Assembly (NCBI GenBank): GCA_963930655.1
Contig: OZ005604.1
Coordinates: 17,928,001-17,992,000, forward strand
Reading direction: 5' to 3'
Origin: Myrica gale
Lineage: Eukaryota; Streptophyta; Magnoliopsida; Fagales; Myricaceae
Length of the DNA: 64,000 bases
The translations under genes and the position numbers were made by a program. Position 1 is the first letter of the stretch. Each line of letters starts with the position of its first letter. The notes beneath the pieces are model-generated. The model saw only the letters and a list, made by a program, of their open reading frames with translations, was not told the origin of the DNA and did no database searches. This document shows, one piece after another, positions 1 through 13,111 of the stretch.

Positions 1-89
1 AAAAAATAAAATGAGATAAAACTAAGTACTGAAATTTCAATTTCTTTGCATGGGAATGAATGAGTATCGTCGCTTTTGGTCCTAGCCGG

Positions 90-418
90 TAGGGCTGTCC
101 AAAAAACCGGCCGGACCGGTCAAACTGGACCGAAAATCAGATCAGTTTTGGCCAACCCGGACCGAGACAAGTGTACTCTGGTTCCGGTTACCCATATGGA
201 AAACCGGAACCGGAGTATACCACTCCAAACCGGTCCTTACGGGTAAAAAAAGCAAAAAAAAACCCAAAAAATGCTAAGAGGCTCAACCCAAAAAAAACCC
301 TAAAATGACATGGCACAAACCGACCAATCCGGATCGGTAAAACCGGGGACCGGGTATGTTCACTTCACAAAATATCCGGTTTGACCGACCGGACCGAACC
401 AACTAATGGACAGCCCTA
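90..418. mobile_element. hAT-type MITE (329 bp)
   Basis: The two ends are a perfect terminal inverted repeat (TAGGGCTGTCCA at the left, TGGACAGCCCTA at the right). Eight-base flanks resemble each other (ctagccgg at 82-89, ccagcagg at 419-426, 6 of 8 matching), as expected for an aged 8-bp hAT target duplication. The interior is rich in CCGG and GACCGG motifs and has no credible reading frame, so it is non-autonomous. The family assignment rests on TIR type and duplication length only. Confidence 0.75.
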
Positions 419-426
419 CCAGCAGG

Positions 427-2720
427 TGGAGTGCTTTTACCGGTAATCCGATGGTTCCGATTGACTATTGCCCTCGATCAGTGTGATTATTCTGCGTTAC
501 AGGTGGATGACGTGTCTTGATTGTGGGTCCTAATTGGGATTGCAATCTAAAACTTTGCCCAAAATTTCTTCCCATTTAGTGAAAACATAATTAATTTAAC
601 ATTTTGATATAAAAAATATTAATAAAATAATATAAAATAATCTCTACCAAATTATTTTTTCATTATAATAAATATATATAAAAAATCTTTCAAATTACCT
701 TTTTTTATTATTAAAACTTTCAATTTATTTTTTCCCCTATTTCTCTACAAAATTTAATAAAATTTTAATCTACCTCAATTTTTAAAATTTTCATAAACTT
801 TTAATCAACATGACCTCTGAGTGTTGGATTAGGAGAACTTAAATTTAGGATCACCCCAAGTGAAGAAGATGGGTGAGAGAGAAAAGGGAAAAAAAATGAA
901 AAAATAGATAATATTTTAGCTGCTTTTATGCTCTTAACTCAAAAAATAAGGTAATATATTTACCCTTTATTTCATGAAGATATTTGTATAACAAATTATT
1001 ATTTTTGCCATGGTTTCCCTACCAATTATTGATACAAGATATTTTGCACTATTTTATAAAAGTTTATTCAATTTAAACGGAAATTGAGTTTTTGATGTAT
1101 AAAATGATAATTTTATGACAGTGAGATTTTTATTAGGGGTAATCTTAGAAAAAAATTAATAGATAATGCAAAGTGTTTAAAATTAGATGTAATTTGACAA
1201 AAATATTAATTTAAATGTAATTATTATTATTAAATGTAGTTATTGTAACTTCGAGGGATAACTAGTTGCACTACTTGGCTTATTGGTTAGGAGTCTTGAG
1301 TCAATTTACCAGTTTTGGGAAATCAAAGTTTGGAACAACTCATAATTAAACATATTTTCCGGATAAAAGATAATATAACACATTCCATAAAACGTATTGA
1401 AAAAAAAATCATCTAGCATTATCATTATCCCTATTTGGTAATTTAATTGGTGGGGGGTAGGTCTCATTAGAAAAGTTCCAAAAGGAAGGGGCCGGACCCT
1501 AGTAGTAGAGGCCACGAGCACTTTGCTTTTCTCGGGCAAGGTTGCCTTTCTTTTTCAGATTAGTCAAAAGTCAACAAATCCTCCTAAAATAAGCCATTAC
1601 GGGATTTTATAAAGTCCCCCATTAAAATAAATTGAAGTCCCTGGGACTGGGAGCCGCGAGACTTGCCCTTTAAGACTTTCGGAAATACTTAAAAAAAAGA
1701 AGAAGAGAAAACTTTACTTTTGACTAACAAATTATAGAGTCAAAATGCCAAATTCATTTTTATCCGCGTTGTTACAGGATCGAATAAGAATCTTTATGAT
1801 TATGCCACGTCACCAATGCATTTTACTTACTTGGACAGTGGTGATGTAAACTATGGTACAAGAAGCACATGATTAGATGCACATTTGGGCACAGGGTTTG
1901 CACGTAGGTACCCCATAATTACCGACTGCACCGCTCAGTACTTAACTGGTTTTTTACTCCAGCGTGGGTGAGTCGGACTCGGAGGGTGCAGAGTGGGCTC
2001 GGTGCTGGTGAAGCCGTGAAGGAAATGGTGAGGATTATTGGAGGGAGGGACTTCGCGAGAGCCACCGGGCAAAGTGGTATACCCCTTTCAATTTAATATA
2101 AGTAAGGCAGTGGCTGGCTGTAGGTGAGGCACTTAGGGCTGTGGTGTGTCAGTGGGGAAGGTCTCGAGAATGGCTAACGTGATGGTCCCCGTGGGACCCA
2201 TGTCGATTACGGTGTCTGTGCCTCTTCGCTGAATGACGCTTTTATCCTTCTGACTTTTGGGTCTCCAATGTAGGAAGTCCATACCACGTAATGAACAATC
2301 AGTTGAGATATATCTTTCTATAGCTTATATATATAAAAAAAGAGATATATCTTTATATATTCTAATTAAAAATGCTCAGAGCATATATTTTTAAAAAATA
2401 TAGAATATTTATTTATAGTTTATCAGATTATTTCTTTCTAATTTCCTTGCTTCTGGTTTTTACCTTTTTTTTTTTCGTTTTAATTGTTACAGTTTAACGA
2501 AGAAGTGGTTCACTCCTCATTTGAGATGTTCCATCCAATAAGAATAAGAACTCATTTTCTGTATTTTGTTTTACGAGAGTGCGGTTCGTCACTGGTCTGC
2601 CGGTAGACAGAGACAATCCAAGACTTTTAGGTTAGCTTAGGCCTTAGCCACGAGGTAGTTCCAATTTTGACCATCTCAAGCATAATTCACAAAAAGTTGC
2701 ATGCCAATATAAATTATACA
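427..2720. other. Intergenic, no gene seen
   Basis: AT-rich DNA with long A and T runs (about 590-1250 and 2290-2480). Short open frames lack any recognisable domain, codon pattern or splice context. I see no gene or clear repeat boundary here. Confidence 0.5.
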
Positions 2721-3207
2721 GGGGTATTTGTTTGCCGAAATTTCGAAGGATATTCTTAAAATTTTAGGAATCTTGTGAAGTTTAAAATTTTTTGAGTTTG
2801 TAAAAAGATGGTGGAATTTTAAAATTTTTTAATTTTATTTTGAAAATTTTAAGGTTTAAATAAAAACTAATGATTGTTAGTTTTTTATTTTTATTTTTTT
2901 TGGTTTTTATTTCGTTCTTAAACGCCACATGCTTTTGTCTTTTTCTGTTTCCGCTGAATATATTTTCTGTTTTTGCAATCATTCTTTTTTGCTCCTCCTC
3001 GTTACGCGTCCTTCTACCTTTTCTGCAACAGTGCTATTCCGTCTTATTTTTTTTCTCTTACTTGCTGCACTGCTGCCAGGTGCTGGTCAGATGAAGCGTT
3101 TGTCTGGCACGGTGGGACCACGTACGGCTGAAAACATTTGGATAGCAACTGCGTTTGTTTTGCTCGAAATTTAGGAGCCCGAAATTTCGAGCAAACAAAC
3201 GCCTTTG
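2721..3207. mobile_element. MITE-like inverted-repeat element
   Basis: A left arm at 2727-2745 (tttgtttgccgaaatttcg) recurs inverted at the right end (3180-3199). The right arm is also half of a second, tight hairpin: 3151-3172 pairs with 3180-3202 around a short loop. No transposase frame is present. Internal T-rich frames are low complexity. Superfamily is not assigned because I could not identify a clean target duplication. Confidence 0.55.
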
Positions 3208-4308
3208 TAAATTAAAAATTATATATTGAATATTAGTAACTTATTTATTATTGTATGTTAAAAATAAATAATTTAGTATTTATAATTAATGTCCACTAAA
3301 CCTATTTGCATATTCTGGTAAAGTGCGCAGTATGATTCCTGCACTGTTCATTGGAGGAAAATTAAAGAATGTCATGAAGATCCCGTTTTGATCTATAATA
3401 GTTTCAAAATACCCACAAAAGGCTACATCATTTCTCTAGGGATATTCTTCACGATCCATATAAAATACACTTTTTTTTGTTGTTTAAAAATATTTTGAAT
3501 AAAATATCACACGAGGAGCTTATGCGTTTTGACATTTTTATTTGGATAAATACAAAATCAGCCATTGTGACCAAAATTGAATTAGTCATTGTGACAATAA
3601 AAATATAAAATTAGTCATATGATTTCACTTTCGTTTGTCGTTGGTCTTTCCATCAGGAACTCATTTTATATATTTATAAATTCAAATCGACTAATTTTAT
3701 ATTTTTTATTACGAAGAAAAATTCGATTTTAATTTATATTATCAGACTAATTATTTATTTATTTTTTTAGTAATAAAGAAAAACAACCCAACCTAACACT
3801 ATAAAAATTAACCTTTAATTCTGAATTTCCATGCACTTGTTGAACGCCACTCGTACCTTCATGACTCGTTACGTATTACACCGAATTTCCGTATTGGCGT
3901 CCTGCCAAATAAAGTAAAAACAAATAAAGAAAAAGGCTCCATCGTGATTAGGGGCAACGCATCGCAAAGTTCCACGTTACCCCCATCTCATAGTTGAAAA
4001 GTATGCAACGAATGGGTGGTACAGTCTTTTCACACCGCCACAATGTAGTACAAGCTTCCGAATAAAGAAGGCAAAATCGATCCAGGCAACGAAGCCCCGG
4101 GTCACTTATTCCGGAGAGAGAGAGAGAGACTCAAAGAATTGGGAGATACAAAGAAAATTATGGCAGAGATGAAGAAAAGCCTCTGATCAGCGTCTGGAGA
4201 AGGTGGTGTGGTAGCATATTAATTGAACGTTCCATTTCTCTTCAACCCACCTACCATCTCCAAGTATCCCTTTCGCCTACTACTCCGACGCGCTTTCGGC
4301 TTTACCCG
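3208..4308. other. Upstream region of the ERF gene
   Basis: AT-rich to about 3830, then mixed sequence leading into the ERF gene. A GA dinucleotide tract at 4114-4129 probably lies in the 5' leader or core promoter; GA-rich tracts are common there in plants. No other gene is visible. Confidence 0.45.
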
Positions 4309-4977
4309 ATGCGGCGTGGAAGAACCGCAGATCCAGCTACAGCACCAGCTAAAACATTCTGTCACGAACCTAATGCGAGTGCCCAATACAAGAGGACAAT
4401 CAAAGAGATTAAATTCAGAGGCGTTCGGAAGCGACCTTGGGGCCGTTTCGCCGCTGAGATCAGGGATCCTTGGAAGAAAACTCGGGTCTGGCTCGGTACC
4501 TTTGACTCGGCAGAGGATGCCGCCCGGGCCTACGACGCTGCGGCCTTGTCGCTCCGTGGTCCGAAGGCCAAGATCAATTTCCCGCTAACCTCTCCACAAC
4601 TCACCCAACTTCCGGTCCGGGACGAGGGAAGGTTTTCGGCTGTTTCGGGTAAGTTTAATAATCCGATTCAACCCCCCGCGAGGCCGACGACGAGCAGCAT
4701 GAGCAGCACGGTTGAGTCCTTCAGTGGGCCCAGGGTGGTCGTCCCGAGGGTGAAGACCGTCCCGCCGCCTCCCGTGCTCCCGGTCGCACCTGAGGATTGC
4801 CGCAGCGACTGCGACTCGTCGTCCTCGGTCGTCGACGACAACGAAGACGATTGTGTCCTCACGTCTTCTTTCCGTCGGACCCTAGCTTTCGATCTGAACC
4901 TTCCCCCTCCGATGGACACTGAAGATTTCGGCCGAAGCGTTGATGACGATTTCCCAACCACCACTTTGTGTCTGTGA
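4309..4977 (+). CDS. ERF transcriptional repressor with EAR motif (class II ERF, ERF3/ERF4 type)
   Basis: An intronless 222-residue protein. It opens with MRRGR, the usual start of class II ERFs. A single AP2/ERF DNA-binding domain covers about residues 36-92 ([38 protein letters not shown]). The alanine and aspartate in the FAAEIRD stretch are those of the ERF rather than DREB branch, which binds GCC-box DNA. Residues 194-200 read FDLNLPP, a classic EAR motif of the DLNxxP type that recruits TOPLESS-family co-repressors. Between them lies a proline- and serine-rich linker and an acidic Ser/Asp run. Nuclear repressor function in ethylene, stress or defence responses is inferred from the family. 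The start chosen is the ATG giving the conserved N-terminus. Length fits family members. Confidence 0.93.
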   Translation: MRRGRTADPATAPAKTFCHEPNASAQYKRTIKEIKFRGVRKRPWGRFAAEIRDPWKKTRVWLGTFDSAEDAARAYDAAALSLRGPKAKINFPLTSPQLTQLPVRDEGRFSAVSGKFNNPIQPPARPTTSSMSSTVESFSGPRVVVPRVKTVPPPPVLPVAPEDCRSDCDSSSSVVDDNEDDCVLTSSFRRTLAFDLNLPPPMDTEDFGRSVDDDFPTTTLCL

Positions 4978-6686
4978 TGACGCTACGATGGGTCGCGGAT
5001 CTAGTGGTCACTTTTTTTTTTCTTTTCTTCCATTTCTGTCTGTTTTACTATCTTATTTTCGCGGTGGAAAATCGATAAAATCGGTAATTGGATTTTTGTT
5101 TCTCTTCTTATTTCCAAAATCCATCTCTGTATTAGATTATCGTGTACGAATAGTTGTATTTGGGGTTGCTATGCGATATGGGGGTTTCTTCAACTTTCAT
5201 GGGCTTCGATCCTTCAACCATCTTTGTCTCTGTATTGTTGAAGATAGTTAGGTCCTTTTGCGAAGCAATCGATGTGGGATCTAGGAGTTTTGTCTCTCTT
5301 CATGCAATATCCATCACCCTTTTTCGTGTACAAAAAATTCCGATTTGTTATAATGATTGCAGTTCCGGCTAATTTTTCCATTTTATTTTTTGATTTGTCA
5401 TTAGCAAAACTGCTCTATGGAGCTTTTGGATTAATTAGGAACTTTGGAATTGGGGTTGGTGCGGAGGTTCTTCTGTTAAGAGATGGGAATAATGGGAGAA
5501 GTAACTTTTGAGTATGGGCAATGGCGGATGTAAGAAGAGAAGTTGGAGGTTGAGGATGATCTTCTTTTAAGGGTATAGCTGTTGATAGGGTTTTTGATAA
5601 GAACCATTTATTGCACATGTGAAGCAGGTTCTTGTACGCTTCTGGTTGGGCGTAATATCCCCCCAGAGTCCAAGGCACTGCACCACTGCACTCTTCCCTA
5701 GCTTCCCCGGGGGACTAGTCTACCCTAATAGGAGAAAATCCATGTGCTGGATGGCAGATGCATGTGGGTTGTCACTTACAACCGTAACCCCTGGAAGAAG
5801 AAAATGAAATATCTTCCATCATTGCTTTATAGGTTCTATTGTGTCTTTTACTCCATTTGGTTTTGCATTGCCAAAGTTCCTTGGATACTCATGTCCATTT
5901 TCCATGGCCGTGATCATTGGCCTTTGGGCTTATTTCCTGCGGCACCCAATGTGCATTCAAGTGACATTTTCCTCATCTGGCTTATGATTATAATTGTCGG
6001 AGTCGTCTTTGATTCATAAGCATGTTCGTAACATGCTCTTCCCTGTATGATGTTCATCCAGACTGAAACATTGCTGGCTGCTCTGTTCTGTACATGGGTT
6101 GCCGATTATTCAATCATTTTATTCAGTGGAGGAATGATAAGAAGAAAATATGACAAACATTTGGCTCCGAATGGTGGGTACAGTCGTTTGTTCATTGGTC
6201 TAAAAACTCACAAACTTCCAAGGTAATTTGAAAATTCTTTCACACTACACTTCTAAGCCGGTGGTACTTCTGGAAATCAAAGGTTTTTCCCAACGTTTGT
6301 CAATCAGAACAGTAAGGGACAAAAATAAGTAACTGCTTCATATCTGAAGGAGCATAGCCAGAGTCACATATCTCGTTCTGTTGCATGTGAATATTTTCCT
6401 TAAAGTAGAAGGAAAGTGCACGCGGTGATTCGTTCTCAAACAATTATCATGGCAAATGAGCTTTCTTTGTGTTGCTTTTGGTAATGGCCAAAAGTGCCTC
6501 ATTTAGGAAACGCAAAGGAATATACTTCCCCCATCTTTATCTATTCTTCTTCTATTTAATTAGATGAATAAAACATTTGGTCGTGGAGACATTTGCCAAT
6601 TTTTTTTCCTAGACAATTCATAATAAGATAGCCTTGCTATTAAATTATCATTTCTCTCCTTCACCATACTCTTATATTAAACTTAG
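4978..6686. other. 3' flank of the ERF gene, no further gene seen
   Basis: Probable 3' untranslated region then T-rich intergenic DNA. The open frames between 5150 and 6019 have no domain, start context or splice logic that I recognise. Confidence 0.45.
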
Positions 6687-6879
6687 GTTGTGTTTGTGTT
6701 GTAAAATTTTAGTGTGGTTACAATTTTAGGTATTGTGTTTAGTGAAAAAGTGAAGAGAGATGTAATTTTTTATATTTTTTGTAGTAAATAGTAATGATTT
6801 GATGGGGAGAGAGCAATTATATTGTAATATTTAATTGTGTTAAAATTTTAGAGTGGGTAAAATTTTGGTACACAAACGT
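6687..6879. repeat. Small MITE, family shared with 14875-15066
   Basis: The left end (gtttgtgttgtaaaatttt) is inverted at the right end (aaaattttggtacacaaac). The interior shares blocks with 14875-15066, such as gtttagtgaaaaagtgaag and taattttttatattttttg. Two dispersed relatives plus terminal inversion support a non-autonomous DNA element. A looser relative may lie at 14603-14850. Confidence 0.55.
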
Positions 6880-7560
6880 AATAAACTCTAGCCCCATTTT
6901 GTTGCATCCTTGAGTAGATTCCAATCTTAAATCTGACTTGGCTCTGATAATGGGTTGAGTCGGATTTAGATCAGCCTCGAGAAGGATAAAGCTACACATT
7001 TTCCCCCTTCGGCCTTTTCTTCATTTGCTAGCCTCCGGAGCTTCACAGAATCAAATACCAATCGAGTTTTATTTATTTTTATAAGTATTCCTGCTACCAT
7101 AGTAGCACCTTACTTGGTGTGGCACCTATTTGAAAAGACTCGTATGACCTCATAGCGTAAAGTTAATTGCCACACTTAGAGCTTGGACCTAATAATTACT
7201 CAATTTATATAGAATGAGGACAGACATCAGAATTAGTAGAAGTGCACATATACTGACCTGAACATCCGATTAGAAAAAAAAAATGATGGGTCACATATAC
7301 TAATAGTCATAACATTTTGGAAATTACAATATAGTTTATGTATATTAGATATGAACGAAGTAAAGCCTTTAAATTTAACTAACTCTTATGAAATGAATGG
7401 TTCATATTGAATCATTTCTCGATATATTACCAAACATCCACAAAATTAATCGATGCTTAATTTTTCAGATGATGTTGGTGCTTCTTTTTAAGGAAAAGAC
7501 AACGTGCATATGGATAGGATGCCATGCTCCATCAGCCTTGCTTATAGCTAAATATCCCCC
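6880..7560. other. Intergenic, no gene seen
   Basis: AT-rich sequence with no coding, RNA or repeat structure I can support. Confidence 0.4.
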
Positions 7561-8316
7561 CTCTAATGCATCCTATACTTTTTTTTTTCTAAGCAAAGGT
7601 GAAATGCATTCAAGTGGACAGAACATACAAGTGCAGCCGGAAACATCCATGGCCGGAGACTGCAAATGGGGTACAAAGACCCACTACATTTTCAAAGCCC
7701 GAAGGGCCAGCAACAATCGACGAACCAGAAGGGTCCCAACACAACAGGCCAAAAGGCCATACCGAACAGGGTACACTGACCCACCAACAAAACCCGGGTC
7801 CAAAGACCCGGGGCACAACACAACTCCGCCGAGAAATGGCATATACCGTCGCCGGAGATGGAAGACCCCAACGAACACCTGCAACAAAAGAACCCACGGT
7901 GGTGGAGCTCGGCCAAAAGAGGAGGAATACACACCAAGCGCCTCAGATCTACGCGCCACAGGAGGGGTGCGTGGAGAGCCAGGAGCGCGAGTGTGACCGT
8001 CGGACAGAGACGACGTCGGAGATCCGGAGCCGCGGAAGCCGACCACGGTATGCGTGCTCGCCAAAAAACGCCTTGTTGACGCCAAAGAAATGCCACTGAA
8101 GCAAGAACCACCGGAACACATCACCATCATTATTAGAAAGATAAGACCAAACAAGAACGAAAACGAAACCAACAGGGGGCAGACGGCTCCCGTCGCCCCG
8201 AGAACGAAATAGCTAGGAAGGGTGGGACGCTGAAGAGAACAAGGGGTGAAGCCTAGAGAGAATGAAGACCCTCTCTCTCTAGATTTTTCTCGAAAGTGCT
8301 CTAATGCATCCTATAC
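7561..8316 (-). mobile_element. Antisense non-LTR retroposon (720 bp) with 18-bp target duplication
   Basis: A perfect 18-bp repeat (ctctaatgcatcctatac) at 7561-7578 and 8299-8316 brackets an insert at 7579-8298. The insert begins with ten T, so its poly(A) tail lies on the minus strand and the element is inserted in reverse. Long variable target duplications with a poly(A) end are the signature of LINE-type target-primed integration. The body is much richer in G and C than its surroundings and has a CT-rich 5' end near 8270. A 162-codon minus-strand frame (7684-8172) shows no reverse transcriptase or endonuclease motif, so it needs help in trans. It may be an internally deleted LINE or a long SINE-like element. 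A related stretch occurs at about 20155-20310. Confidence 0.82.
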
Positions 8317-9381
8317 GATTAGGCAAAAATCCCAATATCTGGCACGGTACCGATGGCCAATATTCCCAAAAGTCGGGCATATTGGCAAGGGCGGTGAAAC
8401 GACGCTGTTTTGTTTTACGGGGATTTTTTTATTTATTTAAAAAATAATTTTTTTTCCTTCCCTCCTTATGGTCCCCACTCCTCAAATCCCTCCTCGGCTG
8501 TCACACAGTCGCACTGTCTCTCACACACTGGTATACGTCCATCGGTACCGCTAGTACCTATTGGCACCGGTGACCGACCAAAACGGGATTGGTGTTGGCA
8601 CCCATTTTGGGGACACCAGTATGAGTAGGGACAAAAACCACTACAGGCACCGTCCGGCGTCCATCAGCGATTCAGCCCTATTGTCTTCGAACTGTTTGTC
8701 GTTAAATGGATAAGTTTGGGCCTAGGAGACTTTCAATTTTAACATCGCAATGTTTCATCAGGCGATCCAATCCACTTGCCCCTTTCCCAGCCTGCCTGCT
8801 TTACCTAGGAAAAAAAAAACATCGCGATAAGTCAGCCCACCATTATCCGTTCGTTGAGCCCAACAAGCCTTGAGCCCAAGCTGTTGTCTTTTCACAACAT
8901 TGTGGTGGACGGTCTAAAATTGTTGACTAGTTTTGTCAATTTGCCAAGTTATTAACACCTTAATCATCCGATGGAAGCTTTTTCCCTCCCAGAATGTTGG
9001 AGTTTGCTTCCCCGGAATATTTAGCTTGAACCCGGAAATTCTTTCCGACCACGACCCAAGTGGGTCTTGATAGGAATATGCATCGATCAAGGAGGTCAGT
9101 AACCTCAATTTTGGGTACTCTAGGGGTAGTGCCTCAGTTGAAAAGGAAGGCTTCGAATTCATGGGCTGTTGCGCAGGATGCCTATTTTTCAACCAAGGTG
9201 CTCTAGCTTTTCATTTTCTGGATTCTACACTGAGTTTGAGTTCATGGGTATAGTTATTTTTATGGCTTTTGTTTGATTTATGATTGTTTTCCTTTGATCA
9301 TTATCTTCTAGGGTTTTTGTGTGGGTTTCTCCTTCCTTATTTTGTCGGTTTGAAATCTATCTCTTTCCCGGTTGGATTTTA
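8317..9381. other. Upstream region and possible 5' leader of the membrane-protein gene
   Basis: Leads into the gene at 9382. A short frame at 9161-9197 (MGCCAGCLFFNQ) ends at a good GT donor, but joining it to the next exon puts a stop immediately in frame, so I treat it as untranslated at most. Confidence 0.4.
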
Positions 9382-12300
9382 ATGGTTCAGGACACATTTG
9401 AGAGGCATAAGGTTGTATTTACAATTGGAACTTCTATAGCATCAGTTGCTACGGCATGGATTGGTGAGTAATGCTCGACTTCATGTTTATTTGCTTTTCA
9501 GTTGTTTTCCTTTTTATTTTAGGGTTTTTATTGGTGATTTCTCACACTTTAGCAACAAAATTTTGTGTCGCTGATATGGATTTTGCTTACAACAATAATG
9601 TGTCTGATTTTTCTGTACATTGATTTAGCCATAGTCGAAAAATTGGTTTCCTGTTCTAGTATTGGTGGAAAAAGCATCCCTCCATCCAATGAAATCCGGA
9701 AAAACAAGGCAAAATCAATTTTTTTTTTGAAATTATGTGGGTCTTCCACAAATGCGTCACAGTGCAGGAGTGAGTGGATCCAAATTAAGATTTGAAGTCC
9801 AAACCAGGCTGTCTTTTATTTATTTGACTGTTATTGTTCGATGATAATGTTTATATTCCGCATTAGGGTACTCAAGCATATGGGTTGGTGAGGAAAAAAT
9901 ATGTTATTCAACACGGTAAAAGCCTTCATCGAAAGGAAAACAAAACTACGTGCTATAACCCTGATCGATCTATGTTCTGCACTTGTGCAATCCCTCTGAC
10001 TTTTCCATATTTCGTTCACCGCCACATCTTCTCAAGACATGTGTACCAAAGTCAAGACTATTTCTGTTGACATTTGATATTCTGACTTGGGGCTTTTGGA
10101 TGAGATGGATTCATTGTCTAATCCTTAGAACCTTTTTGACCCTTCTTCCTCATAGGTGAGATTAAAAACAATTTACCAAGTCAACAAAGAGTCGGTTATT
10201 CTCAGTGAGACAAATGAATAATAGGCTTATACAATGCTCTTCCTTGTCAGTATGTCAATTGAGTCCAAGGTGATTACTTTCCCATATCTTGTGTCAATTC
10301 GGTGCATGATTGCTCAACCATGCAGAACAAAGAATCAATCGACTCAGAAGAAAAAAAGAAAAAGGAAAAGTTGACTTAATCCCTGGTATCATGGGAACAC
10401 ATGTCTACATGCGCTAGCGTCCAGATGCGAAACTTCATGCCAATGACATTGACCACGTCTTCAGACAAATGTCTAATTCATAGCACTGTGTGATGGTGCA
10501 GGATATGCTTTACGCCACTTGCATGAAAAGAAAGTTGATCAAAGGCTTGAAACAATTGAAAAAGCTGTAAGTACTTGTTGCATAACAATGTATATTTATT
10601 GACTCATAATTTTGTCCTTGTCTTATGGAGAAAACAAGACAAAAGTTTCTATGAATTTGATCCTCTACAAGCTGTGGTAGCATGGGCCATGATTGGCACA
10701 GCACTACATGTTGTGTGCTTCTTTTCACTCCTTGAGCGATAAATGAAAGCAAATGGATGGTGTGATTTTTCGTATGCATATTACGAAAATGTTCACTTCC
10801 CCCTTGTCTGGATTGCCTTTATTGCAAGTTGGAATTGCTTTAATTGCAGGGATTTGGAAAACCATTTAAACTAGTTTTGTTCCCCCTCCTTTTTTATTGT
10901 GTTGTTTGTCAGATGTGAAAGTGCTTGTTCTCGTTTGATGGCAGATGAGCAGCAATTTTGAACTTGAGCATTCAGAACTTAGAAAAATTGCTGGTTCAGG
11001 AAGCGTCAGTGCTCCCGCCTGTTTCGCCACTGCTGGAACAACTTTGATTATTGGGTTTGTTTCTACACATTAAACAATAAGCAGTACCCCTTGCATATCT
11101 TGGAATACAAAGTTGATCTATACATAGATTAATTACTATTTTTTGTGTTTTAAGTCTTGCTGATGCTAGAATAAAGAAATAAAGGAAATAGTATGGTCAA
11201 AAATAAGTTTCTTAAGCAATGTGAATCCATATGAGGCTCAATGTGCAATAGAGGTCTGCTGTAAAATGCCAATTGACAGTGACGTTATTTTGACTTGGCT
11301 TTACATCGCGTCCTTCATGAAAGAGGGATTTTATTGTGTCATTCATTATAAGGTATTCTCGGAAATCAAGTTGAACTATGCTTTCGAATTTCGTGATTTT
11401 AAGCAATCTTTGGAACAATCAGTGCTTATGTCTGGGATAGCTTTTCCCTAGATGCCATTTTTAGGTAAATTTCTTGGTTTTTGGTTGGACACACTTGCTT
11501 TTTAAGGAATGATTTATGCCCTGGGAGATGAAATGTGTGCAAAAGCGGTTGTTCTTTTATCAATATTATCATCTGATTATGATTATATATCGAAGACCTG
11601 CTTACAGGATGTGTTGGTGCACAGTTCTAAGATAGAGCACATTGAAGAGACTGTTATATAAGATCTCTGTTGATTACGTTCTACGAAGTGTAGCCACAAG
11701 CTATGGTCCGTTATTATAGTTAAAAATGTTCTGTGGTTATGCGTATCATTTTGACTGCTGGAGGAAGTAGACAGGATATAGTTCTGTGAGGAAGTTGATA
11801 ACGAGAAGTGATTTGTGAGACCAGCAAAAGTTGATATAAGATGTGAACAACATGTTGACAAACTGAGGATGCCCTAAGTAAAGGTAGTGGCCGAGGAACT
11901 GAAAAATTTTAAAAAAGGAAAAGTGGTTATATCAATGTCGCAAAAACCATCATTAAATGAAGGCGGAGAGGGAAAGTCATGTTGGGTGGTTTGGTATTGG
12001 CAATAGCCACCTATAACTGCACCTAGTAAAAGTAGAAGGCAATTATGGATGGGAGGAATGCCAGAGGGGATGAGATGTGAAACTGGACATGACAGGCAAA
12101 GCTTCAGTTAAAATGTGAACTTTAGATAGAGACTGGTGGCTGAAAAGAATATTATTTTGCTGATATAAACTAGGAGTGATTTGCGGAGTTAATTTGTTTA
12201 TTTCAAAAGAGAATTACACTTTGGGCTATGAACTATTGTGCTTTTTGCAATGTCCCCTTCTGAACTAACAAATCGATCAAATTACAACCTTAAATTATCA

Positions 12301-13111
12301 GAAGTTCGCAATGTGCACCATTGATTAAGGGCTCAAGGTTTACATAGATTGAAAATAGACCATGTGGATAACTTCGCCGGTCATATCCTGACAGATAGTG
12401 CACATTGCAAATGCCAGGTAGTTTGAAGTCCTGTGACGAAGTTGGTAGTTTGGAGGAGACATTATAAATGATAGTTTCGGGTGCAAATTGTTATTTTTCA
12501 AACAAAAGAATATGTACAAGTGGATCATATCATACTTCTTTTCGACATCTCTCCATGGGAGATATCCAAGTTGGATTTTCGGGTTCCTGTTCCATTACTG
12601 GTTTGATATGTCAAATTTTATCGAAAATGGAACCTTACAAATTTAGGAAAGTACCATTTATTTGAAAGAATGAAAGAGTTCACTGTTGATTAAAACAGAC
12701 GATGAGAAAACATTATTCTTGAGCCAGACTTTTAAGCGACGTAGTTTTCAGCAGTAGTTTTCGTTATTTGATTCCTCTCAGACTGTAAAGGAACTCAGAC
12801 AGGGTTAAGGCTTTATTAATTTTTTGTATGTTTGAATCCTTTTTATGAACTGCAGGTTTGGCTTGGGTTGGCGAGGTGGAAAGTGGTATGCAAATAGGCA
12901 GTTCAGAAAGGAGCAGATGAAGTTGCTTGGACAGATAGAAACTAGAGGGTGGCAACTGTTTGGCCGGCTAAAACCTAGAGGGTGGCAATTCCATTCGCTC
13001 AGAAGACGAATAACAAGATCCAAAGTGCCAGACAGTTCTGCCAAAACTCCTGCAAAGATGGTTGAGGGTGCTTCTACCGCTCAGAATCCAGGAGTAAATA
13101 GTCACTCATAG
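9382..13111 (+). CDS. Small plant protein with two membrane spans, unknown function
   Basis: Four exons join cleanly in frame: 9382-9463, 10502-10566, 10945-11054, 12856-13111, giving 170 residues. The start is MVQDTFERHK; the ATG lies directly before a segment that reads on without a stop. Residues about 11-30 (VVFTIGTSIASVATAWIGYA) and about 69-87 (SAPACFATAGTTLIIG onward) are hydrophobic and could each cross a membrane. Between them is a charged, helical stretch (HLHEKKVDQRLETIEKA). After the second span comes GLGWRGGKWYANRQFRKEQ, a basic region, then a polar tail. The look is that of a conserved plant-specific family, but I do not recognise a named member. Topology is predicted from hydrophobicity only. 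Intron 3 contains AT-rich, MITE-like DNA at about 12220-12560. Confidence 0.75.

Noticed and set aside
4223..4588. Overlapping 121-codon frame on the ERF gene
   Set aside because: It is a shifted reading of the AP2 region with no domain of its own.
5150..6019. Several short frames downstream of the ERF gene
   Set aside because: They are hydrophobic, low-complexity readings of T-rich 3' flank without domains or splice logic.
7684..8172. 162-codon minus-strand frame as a gene
   Set aside because: It lies wholly within the G/C-rich retroposon and shows no family features.
9161..9197. MGCCAGCLFFNQ as the first coding exon of the membrane-protein gene
   Set aside because: Splicing its donor to the next exon gives a stop within four codons; ATG 9382 joins in frame instead.
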